A stretch of DNA of 64,000 bases from Paraburkholderia aspalathi (GCF_900116445.1 NZ_FPBH01000034.1:33158-97157); one strand, 5' to 3'; shown: positions 26,816-35,247, counted from the stretch's first letter. The notes: generated by a model not told the origin, from the letters alone. Translations and numbers: made by a program.

Positions 26816-27403
26816 TCAGTCTTCGCCCAGCAACATGGCATCGATGCCGTCGCACAGACAATGGATGGTCAGCAAATGCACTTCCTGAATACGCGCGGTG
26901 CGATCGGACGGCACACAAATGTGGATATCGGTATCGCCCAGCACTTCCTGCATACGGCCGCCGCCCTTGCCGGTTAGCGCGACCACGATCATTTCGCGCT
27001 CGTGCGCGGCCTCGATCGCGGCGAGCACATTGGCGGAATTGCCGGACGTGGTGACGGCCAGCAGCACATCGCCGGGCTGGCCGAGGGCCCAAACCTGCTT
27101 CGAAAAAATCTGCTCGAACGAGTAGTCGTTGGCGATGGCGGTGAGCACGGAGGTGTCGGTGGTCAGCGCAATCGCCGGCAAGCCCGGGCGCTCACGCTCG
27201 AAGCGGCCGATCAGTTCGGCGGCGAAATGCTGCGCGTCGGCCGCCGAGCCGCCGTTGCCGCACGCAAGAATGCGGCTGCCGTTGGCAAGCGCGGCGAACA
27301 TCGTGTCAATCGCTGCGGCGATCGGCATCGACAGGGATTCGAGGGCTTCGAGTTTGACTGCCGCGCTGTCGCGGAAGTGTTGTTGAATGCGTTCGACTGA
27401 CAT
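26816..27403 (-). CDS. SIS-domain protein: DiaA position, GmhA-like active site
   Basis: 195 residues with one SIS domain (ACGNGGSAADAQHF near 47-60, TTSGNSANVL near 120). Overall sequence and gene order (next to dolP, yraN, rsmI) fit DiaA, the DnaA-binding initiation factor. However Glu63 and His181 align with E65 and H180, the catalytic pair of E. coli GmhA, both lost in E. coli DiaA as I remember it. It may therefore still isomerise sedoheptulose-7-phosphate for LPS heptose, act as DiaA, or do both. The dolP start lies 23 bases downstream, so the genes are co-transcribed. Confidence 0.88.
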   Translation of the reverse strand: MSVERIQQHFRDSAAVKLEALESLSMPIAAAIDTMFAALANGSRILACGNGGSAADAQHFAAELIGRFERERPGLPAIALTTDTSVLTAIANDYSFEQIFSKQVWALGQPGDVLLAVTTSGNSANVLAAIEAAHEREMIVVALTGKGGGRMQEVLGDTDIHICVPSDRTARIQEVHLLTIHCLCDGIDAMLLGED

Positions 27404-27631
27404 CGAGTCTCTAGTTTCTACCGCGAATAGACCGCAGTACGCGGCCGTGTTGTGAAGTCGTATTGCGAAGTCGTGCCGCTCTGATGAACCGTGCCGGACA
27501 CACAGTGTAGATGCGCAAAAACATCGCGAAATGCGCTATCCCGTCGCTGCTTTCCATACACCGGTGTGGTTCACGAGGTCCGCACGCGAGCGCAAGTTTA
27601 TCGCACTCACGCCTGTTCTCCCCGCACTGCA

Positions 27632-28114
27632 TCAGACTTCGTCCGCGCGAAACGCATCGCGCAGCCACACGAGCCGACCGGCTTCGAACGCAATTACGTC
27701 GAAACGGCACGCGGGCTCATCATGCGAACGCCTGCTGCGGGTTGCCAGGTAATGCCGCGCGGCACGCACGATCCGCTGCTTCTTTTGCCAGCCGATGCTC
27801 GCTGCCGCGCCGCCATAATGCTGCTGGGCACGCGCGCGAACTTCGACGAACACCAACGAACCGTCGCGGTCGCGCATCACCAGATCGATCTCGCCGCCCC
27901 GGCACAGCACGTTGCGCGCGACGAAACGCAAACGCTGCCGCTGCAAAAACTCCATCGCACGCGCCTCGAAAGCCGCGCCGACGAGTTTGGACCCGGTTGG
28001 TCTCGAAAAGTTGTGGCCGCCGGCCCGCGCACTCGCCTGCCCACCACCCGGTTCACGCGCCGCAGCGTGGCACAATGGCGGCCTCGTTCTGTCTGTCTGC
28101 GTCTTCTGCCTCAT
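27632..28114 (-). CDS. yraN: UPF0102 family protein, putative YraN endonuclease-like
   Basis: Up to 160 residues; the conserved part starts near residue 43 (GSKLVGAAFEARAMEFL). The motif GGEIDLVMRD followed by VFVEVRAR is the PD-(D/E)XK-like core of this family, with Asp, Glu and Lys/Arg positions kept. The biochemical role is unproven. The ATG at 28114 shares the bases CATG with the rsmI start on the other strand, so this start, or the promoter layout, is unusual; a start further inside (alternative codon) is possible because the first 40 residues look unlike the family. Confidence 0.85.
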   Translation of the reverse strand: MRQKTQTDRTRPPLCHAAAREPGGGQASARAGGHNFSRPTGSKLVGAAFEARAMEFLQRQRLRFVARNVLCRGGEIDLVMRDRDGSLVFVEVRARAQQHYGGAAASIGWQKKQRIVRAARHYLATRSRRSHDEPACRFDVIAFEAGRLVWLRDAFRADEV

Positions 28115-28991
28115 GACTCCTCTCTCCGAACTCGCGCAAGGGCAGCAGTACCCTGCCGCCGCGCTCTATGTGGTGGCCACGCCGATCGGCAATATCGCCG
28201 ACGTCACGCTGCGCGCGTTGCATGTGCTCGGACTGGTGGACCGCATTGCCGCCGAAGACACCCGCAACACCGGCCAACTGCTCGCGCGTTACGGCATCTC
28301 GAAGCCGCTCGTCGCGGTTCATCAGCACAACGAGCGGGCCGCGGCGCTGCGCCTGATCGAACATCTGCAAGCAGGCGAACGCGTGGCCTACGTATCCGAT
28401 GCGGGCACGCCCGGCATCTCGGACCCCGGCGCGAAACTCGTCGACGCTGTGCGCGAAGCCGGCTTCCCGGTCATTCCGCTACCCGGCGCAAGCGCGCTCG
28501 CCACCGCCTTGAGCGCGGCCGGCGACTGGGTCGCGACGTTCTCGTTCCTCGGCTTCCTGCCGCCGAAGGCAAAAGCACGTGCCGCGGCGCTGCAAGCGCT
28601 CGTGAACCATCCGCACGCGATGGTGTTCTACGAAGCGCCGCACCGGATCGTCGAAACGGTGCAGGCCATGGCGGACGCATTCGGCGGCGAGCGCAAACTG
28701 CTGATCGCCCGGGAATTGACGAAGTTACATGAAGCGCTGCACCGCGGCACCCTGGCCGAAGGGCCAACGTGGCTCGCAGCCGATCCGAACCGGCAACGCG
28801 GTGAGTTCGTCCTGGTGGTGGAAGGCGCGCAGCCGGAAGCCGCGGGCGAACACGATCACGACGCGTTGCTGGGCATCCTGCTGGAAGAATTGACGGTGAG
28901 CAGCGCGGCAAAAGTTGCCGCGACCCTCACCGGCGCGTCGCGCAATGCGCTCTACGCGCGCGCTTTGGCGTTGAAGAAAGACGAGGAATAA
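28113..28991 (+). CDS. rsmI: 16S rRNA 2'-O-ribose C1402 methyltransferase
   Basis: 292 residues, as expected for RsmI (YraL). The tetrapyrrole-methylase fold is clear: LYVVATPIGNIADVTLRAL near 19, AEDTRNTGQLL near 48, VSDAGTPGISDPG near 94, VIPLPGASALATALSAAG near 120, FYEAPHRI near 170. It methylates the ribose of C1402 in the decoding centre using S-adenosylmethionine. It is divergent from yraN with overlapping start codons, a conserved pairing of neighbours. No clear ribosome site precedes the ATG, so the message may be leaderless or nearly so (inference). Confidence 0.94.
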   Translation: MTPLSELAQGQQYPAAALYVVATPIGNIADVTLRALHVLGLVDRIAAEDTRNTGQLLARYGISKPLVAVHQHNERAAALRLIEHLQAGERVAYVSDAGTPGISDPGAKLVDAVREAGFPVIPLPGASALATALSAAGDWVATFSFLGFLPPKAKARAAALQALVNHPHAMVFYEAPHRIVETVQAMADAFGGERKLLIARELTKLHEALHRGTLAEGPTWLAADPNRQRGEFVLVVEGAQPEAAGEHDHDALLGILLEELTVSSAAKVAATLTGASRNALYARALALKKDEE

Positions 28992-29093
28992 GGCGGACGA
29001 GAAGGGAGGTCCGCCAGCGGATCAGGCTCGCAGCGCAAGCCAGGACCGAAAGGAATGAGCGGCTGCGTGCAGCCACGGTGGATGAGTAAAAGA

Positions 29094-29124
29094 AAAGGGC
29101 CGCGCGAAGCGGCCCTTTGTCTTT
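29094..29124. terminator. Intrinsic terminator between rsmI and rlpA
   Basis: AAAGGGCCGC at 29094-29103 pairs with GCGGCCCTTT at 29109-29118 (perfect ten base pairs, GCGAA loop), followed by a T-rich stretch and preceded by A-rich sequence. It can serve both the plus-strand rsmI gene and the convergent rlpA gene. Confidence 0.85.
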
Positions 29125-29201
29125 TGGCGAACAACGGCACGAATAAGCGCCATGTTGCGCGGCGTCACAAGCGCGTCAGAGACGCGCCCGCGGCCATTTC
29201 A

Positions 29202-29792
29202 TTACTTCTCTGAGTTCGACGCCAGCGTTTCATTCATCTCAGCGCGTGCTTCCTGTCGCGTCAATCCTTCGATCTGAACGCGCGCGGTACCGGCGTGGCG
29301 CATGTCGAGCGCGGCGGCGGCGGCCATTGACAGATCGATGATCCGGCCACGCGCATACGGGCCACGATCGTTGATGCGCACGACAACCGAGCGCGAGGTG
29401 GCCGGATTGGTCACGCGAACATACGAGCCGAGCGGCAACGTGCGATGTGCCGCAGTCAGCGCGTGCATGTCGAAACGTTCGCCGTTGGCGGTACGGCGGC
29501 CATGGAACCCGCGGCCGTACCACGAGGCGCGACCGATCTGATGAAAGTCCGAGACGCCGGAATTGTCGTCAGTAAGCGGCTGCGCATCGGCCAGCGACGA
29601 GCCTTTGGCGGCTGCGCCGGATGCCGGCGCGCTACCGAAAGCTTGCGGGCCGAAGGAACCTGCCTGCGCATTCTTCGTGCTCAGCGGCGCGCCGCTGTCA
29701 GACGTGCTGCTCGCGCCCGGAGGCGTGGCACAGCCGGCTAGCACAAAAAAGGCAAAAAGAGTCCCCAGACCACGGGATAACCGAGTTTTCAT
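29202..29792 (-). CDS. rlpA: Septal-ring lytic transglycosylase RlpA family lipoprotein
   Basis: 196 residues from ATG 29792; an in-frame ATG at 29822 adds ten residues ahead of the signal. The lipobox VLAGC puts the acylated Cys at residue 21. After a Ser/Ala-rich linker comes the double-psi beta-barrel (IGRASWYGRGFHGRRTANGE, RTLPLGSYVRVTN, VVVRINDRGPYARGRIIDLS) with the family's catalytic Asp in NDRGP. RlpA cleaves glycan strands lacking stem peptides at the division site. The C-terminal SPOR domain found in many RlpA proteins is missing, so septal targeting must differ. Confidence 0.92.
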   Translation of the reverse strand: MKTRLSRGLGTLFAFFVLAGCATPPGASSTSDSGAPLSTKNAQAGSFGPQAFGSAPASGAAAKGSSLADAQPLTDDNSGVSDFHQIGRASWYGRGFHGRRTANGERFDMHALTAAHRTLPLGSYVRVTNPATSRSVVVRINDRGPYARGRIIDLSMAAAAALDMRHAGTARVQIEGLTRQEARAEMNETLASNSEK

Positions 29793-30430
29793 AAGACGTG
29801 CAATCAAATTGTCGAGCCGCATCACGCGAAAAGTTGAGCGTGTTGCCTGCGACTCCGGCGGCAATGGACGACAACGCGCCGCGCAGAAAAGCGCAGTACG
29901 TCAAAGCCCGGATGCGGCTACCCAGCCGCTACCGCACGGTTAATTTTCACGTCTGGCGCAACCTGTCCCCGGCAGCCTGACCAGACCCCACATGCCGCCA
30001 TCGAACGTGGCAAACACGTTCTTGCGCGCGGAACTCAGCGCGCAGGAACAGCGGCGTAGGCCCCACCCAGCGTCACGGCATTTAAGTCCGTTGCAGGCGC
30101 GCGGCGCCTGGCTGGGTAAGACGTGTGCATCGAATGCATCGATACCTGATGGCCGCCCAAAACCGCGACAGCCCATACTTGAGTGGCAATCCGCGTGCCC
30201 ATTTTTGATGGGGACGCATCGCCGTGTGGCATGCACAATTCCTTGTGCATGGAGGCCATTATACCCAAAAGAAAATTTTGGGATGGCAAGCGACTGAAAA
30301 CCTTGATGAATTTTCACTCTTGCTGCAAAAATGGGCAGCTCAAAGCCCGCTGCAGCGGGGCCTCAGCGCCCTCGACGAGCGTCGACGAGACGCCGGTACA
30401 ATCAACGTTTTCCCAGCGGCGCCGTCATCC
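29793..30430. other. 638-base region without a recognisable gene
   Basis: No reading frame here shows a known family or good coding character. The only clear structure is a perfect inverted repeat, ATGCACAA-TTCC-TTGTGCAT at 30231-30250, about 180 bases before the next gene, followed by an AT-rich stretch near 30260-30310 that could hold the promoter of the MBL/exonuclease pair. Confidence 0.5.
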
Positions 30431-31075
30431 ATGAAAGTCACCTTGATCCCCGTTACGCCGTTCCAGCAGAACAGCTCGCTGCTCGTTTGCGAGGCAACCG
30501 GGCGCGCGGCCGTTGTCGATCCAGGCGGCGACCTCGATGTCATCCAGGGTGAAATCGCGCGCCAGAATGTGACGGTCGAAAAAGTATTCCTCACGCATGG
30601 CCACATCGATCACTGCGCCGGCGCGAAGACGCTCGCCACGCACTACGGCGTACCGATCGAAGGTCCGCATCCCGACGAAAGTTTCTGGCTCGACAAGCTG
30701 CCGGACCAAAGCACGCGCTTCGGCTTTCCTGCTGCCGAAGCGTTCGAGCCGGACCGTTGGCTGCAAGACGGCGAGACCGTGCAGTTCGGCGACGAAACCC
30801 TCGAGGTCTATCACTGCCCCGGCCACACGCCCGGCCACGTGGTGTTCTTCAGCCGCGCGCATCGGCTCGCATTGGTGGGCGACGTGCTGTTCGCCGGCTC
30901 GATCGGCCGCACGGATTTTCCGCGCGGCAATCACGCCGACCTGGTACACGCGATCCGCGAAAAACTCTGGCCGCTCGGCGACGACGTCACCTTCGTTCCG
31001 GGCCACGGCCCCACCTCCACGTTCGGCGCCGAACGCCGCACCAATCCGTATGTCGCCGACGGAGTCAAAGCATGA
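30431..31075 (+). CDS. MBL-fold metallo-hydrolase, glyoxalase II-like
   Basis: 214 residues. The metallo-beta-lactamase metal motif THGHIDHCAG (HxHxDH) is near 58-67. Further ligands lie in HCPGHTPGH near 133, GDVLFAGSIGRTDF near 155 and the C-terminal PGHGP. Length and motifs fit YcbL-type small glyoxalase II enzymes that hydrolyse S-lactoylglutathione or related thioesters with a dinuclear Zn/Fe site in the cytoplasm. The stop overlaps the start of the exonuclease gene by four bases (ATGA), showing translational coupling of two enzymes with no obvious shared pathway. Confidence 0.92.
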   Translation: MKVTLIPVTPFQQNSSLLVCEATGRAAVVDPGGDLDVIQGEIARQNVTVEKVFLTHGHIDHCAGAKTLATHYGVPIEGPHPDESFWLDKLPDQSTRFGFPAAEAFEPDRWLQDGETVQFGDETLEVYHCPGHTPGHVVFFSRAHRLALVGDVLFAGSIGRTDFPRGNHADLVHAIREKLWPLGDDVTFVPGHGPTSTFGAERRTNPYVADGVKA

Positions 31076-31701
31076 GCAGCGAAATCTACGTGAGCACCGA
31101 TGTCGAAGCGGACGGCCCGATTCCCGGTCCGCATTCGATGCTCAGTTTCGCCTCCGCCGCGTACACGGAAGACAAGCAGCTGATCGCCACCTTCTCCGCG
31201 AATCTCGAATTGCTCGACGGCGCCACGCCGCATCCGGTGCAGGAAGCATGGTGGAAGACGCAGCCGGAGGCGTGGGAAGCCTGCCGCAAGAATTTGCAGG
31301 ATCCGCAGGCCGCGCTGACCGCCTATGTCGAATGGGTCGAGGCGTTGCCGGGCAAGCCGGTGTTCGTGGCGATGCCGGCCGGTTTCGACTTCACCTATAT
31401 GTTCTGGTACATGATGCGGTTTGTCGGCCGCTGCCCGTTTTCGTGGTCGGCGCTCGATATCAAAACGCTGGCCTTCGCACTAACCGGCCTGCCGTACCGC
31501 AAGAACATCAAGCCACGTTTCCCGAAGCACTGGTTCGACGAACATCCCCACACGCATGTCGCGCTGGACGACGCGATCGAACAGGGCGCGCTTTTCTGCA
31601 ACATGCTCAAGGATCTGCGCGCCGTTCAGGCGGCCACGCTGACGGCCGCTAAAGATGGGGACGGCTCAGGACAAAACGCCGCTGAGGAACCGGCAAATTA
31701 G
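31072..31701 (+). CDS. DEDD-type 3'-5' exonuclease-like protein
   Basis: 209 residues. The first acidic pair is in VSTDVEADGP near 7-16 (DxE), a further Asp in PAGFDFTYMFW near 107, and the last motif is HVALDDAIEQG near 163, giving the DEDDh set. The order resembles the Rv2179c-like 3'-5' exoribonuclease family. RNA trimming is a fair guess, but DNA or dinucleotide substrates are not excluded. It is coupled by ATGA overlap to the MBL hydrolase. The last 20 residues are low-complexity and probably disordered. Confidence 0.8.
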   Translation: MSSEIYVSTDVEADGPIPGPHSMLSFASAAYTEDKQLIATFSANLELLDGATPHPVQEAWWKTQPEAWEACRKNLQDPQAALTAYVEWVEALPGKPVFVAMPAGFDFTYMFWYMMRFVGRCPFSWSALDIKTLAFALTGLPYRKNIKPRFPKHWFDEHPHTHVALDDAIEQGALFCNMLKDLRAVQAATLTAAKDGDGSGQNAAEEPAN

Positions 31702-31791
31702 GTAATCTCCCTCGCTGAAGCCGTTTTACATTGCGTTTCGTTTTCGAGACCTCTACCATGCGTTGATAGGGCGACGCCAACGGAGGCGCAG

Positions 31792-32250
31792 TTGACACTC
31801 GATACGTTCTCTCAAAAAATCCTGCGCCTGCTGCAGCTCGACGCACGCCGGTCCGTGCAAGAGATTTCCGACCAGGTCGGCCTGTCGAGCACCCCGTGCT
31901 GGCGCCGTATCAAGGATATGGAGCAATCAGGGGTGATCCAGCGCTACACGGCATTGCTGGATCGCGAAAAGCTGGGGCTGCACGTCTGCGCGCTCGCGCA
32001 TATCCATCTCACGCGTCACACCGAGGGCGGGGTCGAACAGTTCGAGCGGGAAATCGCGACCTGCCCGGAGGTCACCGAGTGCTACAGCACGACCGGCGAA
32101 TCCGATTACATCCTCAAGATCGTCGCGCCGGACATCAAGGCGTACGACAGCTTTCTGCACGAACGCATCTTCAAGATTCCTGCCGTCGCGCAAGTGCGCA
32201 CGAGCGTCGTGCTGCGCGAGATCAAATTCGATACGCAATTGCCGCTGTGA
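31792..32250 (+). CDS. Lrp/AsnC family transcriptional regulator
   Basis: 152 residues from TTG 31792, chosen because GGAGG sits five bases upstream and the helix-turn-helix starts at once (FSQKILRLLQLDARRSVQEI, VGLSSTPCWRRIKDMEQ). The C-terminal alpha/beta ligand (RAM) domain follows, with CPEVTECYSTTGESDYIL. It should form dimers or octamers that sense an amino acid. A CDF transporter gene converges 14 bases after its stop and an exonuclease gene lies upstream, so no target is evident from context. Confidence 0.95.
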   Translation: MTLDTFSQKILRLLQLDARRSVQEISDQVGLSSTPCWRRIKDMEQSGVIQRYTALLDREKLGLHVCALAHIHLTRHTEGGVEQFEREIATCPEVTECYSTTGESDYILKIVAPDIKAYDSFLHERIFKIPAVAQVRTSVVLREIKFDTQLPL

Positions 32251-32264
32251 GACTGTAGCCGCGC

Positions 32265-33503
32265 TCACGTGGCGCTATGCGGCTGCTCAGCCTTGGCGCT
32301 GGCGTCGCCGGCCCCTGCTTCCGTCGAAACGCTGCTTTCGGCCTGCGGAGCGTCCACTCCCTGCAGCACGTTCAGCTTGCGGGCACCGAGGCGGCGCCTG
32401 AGCGCGTCCAGATCGACGCGAGCAAGGCAGGGCTCATCGCTTTCGGCCGTGCGCGCGCCTGGCGCCGGCAGAACCACTTCGACATCGAGCCCCGTGCTCA
32501 AGTAATGCATATTGACCGACGCGGCCTTCACGCCACCCGCAGCGAGCGCCGCGTTGACTTCGGCGACGACCCGCTCCCGGGTCGGCAGATTGACGGGCGG
32601 GCGCGCCACCGCGTCGTTCTCCGGGTCGACATGGATCAACGCGTCAAGCACCCGGTTGTCTGCCAGCACGCGCAAGCGCGCCGATTCGGCGATGTAGTGC
32701 CCTTCCGATACCGAGATCAGCGGGTCGACCAGAATGTGCGCATCGACCAGCGCGAAGTCGCCCATCTTGCGGGTGCGCATTTCATGCACGTCGCGTACGC
32801 CGGGCGTCGCGAGCAATAGCGCGCGCATGTCGGCGGAGGTGGCTTCGTCGAGCGCGCGGTCGGAAAGATCTTGCAGCGCGTCCCAGCCGAACATCCAGCC
32901 CATGCGCGCCACCATGAAGCCGACAATCGCCGCGGCGATCGGATCGAGCAGACGCACGCCTGCGAGGCTGCCGATGATGCCAATCGCGACCACCAATGAC
33001 GAAGCGGCGTCCGAACGTGCATGCCATGCGTTCGCAATCAACATGGCCGAACGCACGCGTTGCGCTTCGCGCAGCATGTAGCGAAACAGGCTTTCTTTGG
33101 AAATCAGCACCAGCACAGCGACCGCGAGCGCGCTCATATGCACGGCGGGGATGCTTTGCAAATCGGCGAGACGTGTGCCGGCGCGCCACAACATACCAAC
33201 GCCGACAACAATCAGCAGCGCGCCCAAAAACAATGACGCGACCGTTTCATAGCGGCTATGTCCGTAATTGTGATCCGCGTCAGGCTTGGCGCCGCTGTGC
33301 CGATTAGCGATTAGCACGACAAAATCGGAAATCAGATCGGCTAACGAATGGATACCGTCGGCGACCAGCGCCTGCGAATGAGCAAACACGCCGATGACGA
33401 TTTGCAGCGTCATCAGCACCGTATTGAGCGCAATACTGACAAAGGTACTTTTGCGCGCAACGCGATGTTTCTCGAAGGACTGGACGGCGGCGGAGGAAGG
33501 CAT
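32265..33503 (-). CDS. Cation diffusion facilitator metal exporter
   Basis: 412 residues. About six membrane helices span residues 20-215. The metal site A residues are in ADGIHSLADLISD (helix 2) and NAWHARSDAASS (helix 5); the Asp/His pattern fits divalent-metal export against protons. The cytoplasmic C-terminal domain is unusually long: a first dimerisation domain to about 290, a second partial repeat (TRERVVAEVNAALAAGG) and a low-complexity tail. Mn, Fe, Zn or Co cannot be told apart by eye. Confidence 0.9.
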   Translation of the reverse strand: MPSSAAVQSFEKHRVARKSTFVSIALNTVLMTLQIVIGVFAHSQALVADGIHSLADLISDFVVLIANRHSGAKPDADHNYGHSRYETVASLFLGALLIVVGVGMLWRAGTRLADLQSIPAVHMSALAVAVLVLISKESLFRYMLREAQRVRSAMLIANAWHARSDAASSLVVAIGIIGSLAGVRLLDPIAAAIVGFMVARMGWMFGWDALQDLSDRALDEATSADMRALLLATPGVRDVHEMRTRKMGDFALVDAHILVDPLISVSEGHYIAESARLRVLADNRVLDALIHVDPENDAVARPPVNLPTRERVVAEVNAALAAGGVKAASVNMHYLSTGLDVEVVLPAPGARTAESDEPCLARVDLDALRRRLGARKLNVLQGVDAPQAESSVSTEAGAGDASAKAEQPHSAT

Positions 33504-33680
33504 CGCTGAAACAAAGGGGAGAGTTCAATACCTGCATTCTACCCGGCGCATCTCAATATGCGCTGGATAAACCACAAAAAAAACCTTTTAAATCAGACGC
33601 TTATCTAAACGAAAAGCATTCGCGTTCCAGTTTCATGGAGCGCGTGCGACAAAGAGTCACGGCAATTTGCAGCGGAAATA

Positions 33681-33715
33681 AAAAAACCGCGCCCTTGACG
33701 GTACGCGGTTTTTTT
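33681..33715. terminator. Bidirectional intrinsic terminator downstream of the hns-like gene
   Basis: AAAAAACCGCG at 33681-33691 pairs with CGCGGTTTTTT at 33704-33714 around a 12-base loop. On the minus strand it follows the H-NS gene by about 48 bases; it also insulates the CDF gene behind it. Confidence 0.9.
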
Positions 33716-33762
33716 CTGGTAACAGCGGGCGCTATTGGCGCCACTGATTGACCGTAAAACTA

Positions 33763-34065
33763 TTACTTCTGGATCAGAAATTTCTCACGGTCCAGACCTG
33801 CGATCCAGCGCGGGGGCTTGCCGCGGCCCGACCACGTGCTGCCGCTATCCGGATCACGATACTTCGGCGCGACGCCTGCACGCGGACGACCGGCTTTAGC
33901 AGCCTTGGCACCACGGCCGCCACCGAGTTCAGTCAGCGAAATGCCGTAATCGGCCATTTTCTGCTTGATCTCATTCAACACTTCTGCATATTCACGCGAC
34001 TTTGCTTCTTCGATCTGCTTTTCGAGCTTCTCGCGCTGTGCGAGTAGTTCCTTGTAGGAAGACAT
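33763..34065 (-). CDS. H-NS family nucleoid-associated protein
   Basis: 100 residues. The N-terminal coiled coil (YKELLAQREKLEKQIEEAKS) serves for oligomerisation. A Gly/Ala/Lys linker leads to the DNA-binding core YRDPDSGSTWSGRGKPPRWI near 68-87, the BpH3/HvrA-type signature where a GRG loop enters the minor groove of AT-rich DNA. The role is silencing of AT-rich, often foreign genes and chromosome packing. The 394 bases upstream of its start are themselves the most AT-rich stretch in the window, which fits autorepression (inference). Confidence 0.95.
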   Translation of the reverse strand: MSSYKELLAQREKLEKQIEEAKSREYAEVLNEIKQKMADYGISLTELGGGRGAKAAKAGRPRAGVAPKYRDPDSGSTWSGRGKPPRWIAGLDREKFLIQK

Positions 34066-34459
34066 AGGTTCCCTTATGGATTGGATAAATGACTGCCAGT
34101 CTTAAGCCGGCTTGCCCTTTGAAGTGATCATGCCTCGGAATTTGATGGCGAGATTAACACAAAATAGAAAAACTACAAAAGCGGCGCCGTAAAATTAATC
34201 TCAATTCGTTTCAAAAAATTTCACGCCGACGCGGTGTTAGCGGACCCTTTCAAATAGGTAATTTTCGCATTCCGCTGAAAAACAGCATCGCACATCAGAC
34301 ATTAATGAATTAACTATCAAAAAATGAAATTTAAGATAAGGAAATTGTCCCAACATTTCATGCGATGAAAGCTTTAACATGAAACGTCGGAACATATTAC
34401 GAGCCACGCTCTCCCTTGTTATTGCGGCATGAGTGTTTTCCCCAAACAGCAATCGAAAC
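34066..34459. promoter_or_regulatory. AT-rich leader/promoter region of the hns-like gene
   Basis: 394 bases with many A and T tracts (for example 34150-34215 and 34290-34390) in an otherwise GC-rich window. It includes a TTTCA-tgcga-TGAAA inverted repeat near 34356-34370. No gene is evident. It probably holds the promoter and self-binding sites of the H-NS protein. Confidence 0.5.
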
Positions 34460-35122
34460 TTAATTAGCGTGGCGCTGGATGCAATCTTCGAGCGCCGCAT
34501 GCAAGGTTTCGGTATTGCGTTTCGCATCGTCGAAGACAAAACGGGTACGCACGCCGTCCAGCTTCAGATCAGCGCCATAGCGATCGACGCCGAGCAATTG
34601 AACTCCACTGGCGCCCTGGGCATGAGCGGCGAAATATTCGATCAGCGCGTTTTCTTCGTCGAAGCCGAGTGGCGGCAGTGGATCGAGGTCGGCGCCGGCG
34701 AGCCAGCCCATCGCGCCGAAGCCGCCGATATAGCGCAACCGCTCGAGCTTCATCGCCCAGAACGTGAAATCGCCGAGAACCAGGTACCGTTCGGCGTCCG
34801 GGTGATAGCGCAGATAGCGCTGTACGACTTCGGGGGTCGAGTCGACCGGTCCGAACGTGCCGAGCAAGGTGACGCGCTGGCCGCTCAGCACGTCGCCGTC
34901 CGGTGCATCGACGACCAGAAAGCCGGCGCGCGGGTCAGCGTGCAGATTGTGCGTATGCTCGGCGAGCCGGCTCACGAGGATCGTCGGACGATGCTGCGGG
35001 TCCGGCGCGAACGGTAACACCGAAGGATAAGGAAAACCTTCCGGCTGACGCGCGTGAGTAGCGAGTGTACCGATAGCGGCGATATGAAGCAGATGCAGCG
35101 GAGCGTGAGCGGGAATGTTCAA
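34460..35122 (-). CDS. HugZ/pyridoxamine-5'-phosphate-oxidase-like protein
   Basis: 220 residues. The N-terminal split barrel reads IGTLATHARQPEGFPYPSVLPF, then a strand RPTILVSRLAEHTHNLHADPRAGFLVVD and RVTLLGTFGPV, as in the HugZ/PNPOx-like haem-utilisation family. The C-terminal DUF2470-like part covers about 140-215 (LIEYFAAHAQGASGVQLLGVDRYGADLKL). Family members bind FMN or haem and can degrade haem. The His-rich N-terminus (HAPLHLLH) is notable but of unknown meaning. The gene is probably a single unit, divergent from the MFS gene. Confidence 0.85.
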   Translation of the reverse strand: MNIPAHAPLHLLHIAAIGTLATHARQPEGFPYPSVLPFAPDPQHRPTILVSRLAEHTHNLHADPRAGFLVVDAPDGDVLSGQRVTLLGTFGPVDSTPEVVQRYLRYHPDAERYLVLGDFTFWAMKLERLRYIGGFGAMGWLAGADLDPLPPLGFDEENALIEYFAAHAQGASGVQLLGVDRYGADLKLDGVRTRFVFDDAKRNTETLHAALEDCIQRHAN

Positions 35123-35247
35123 GTGCGCGTTCCTCGATGGGCAGGCTTCGGATCAATTCGCTCCAAGCATAAGACAGCGCGCTTCGTTAGAATCGGAAAT
35201 TCGCTTTCAACGCGCTTTCTCGCGCGTTCTCCCTCCTTGAGATTTCC

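Noticed and set aside
29940..30317. Minus-strand frame of 125 codons between rlpA and the MBL gene
   Set aside because: Codon use and composition resemble random GC-rich sequence, with many Cys and no family similarity.
34237..34539. Minus-strand frame of 100 codons in the AT-rich region before the H-NS gene
   Set aside because: It overlaps the end of the HugZ-like gene, has unusual composition and no recognisable family or ribosome site.
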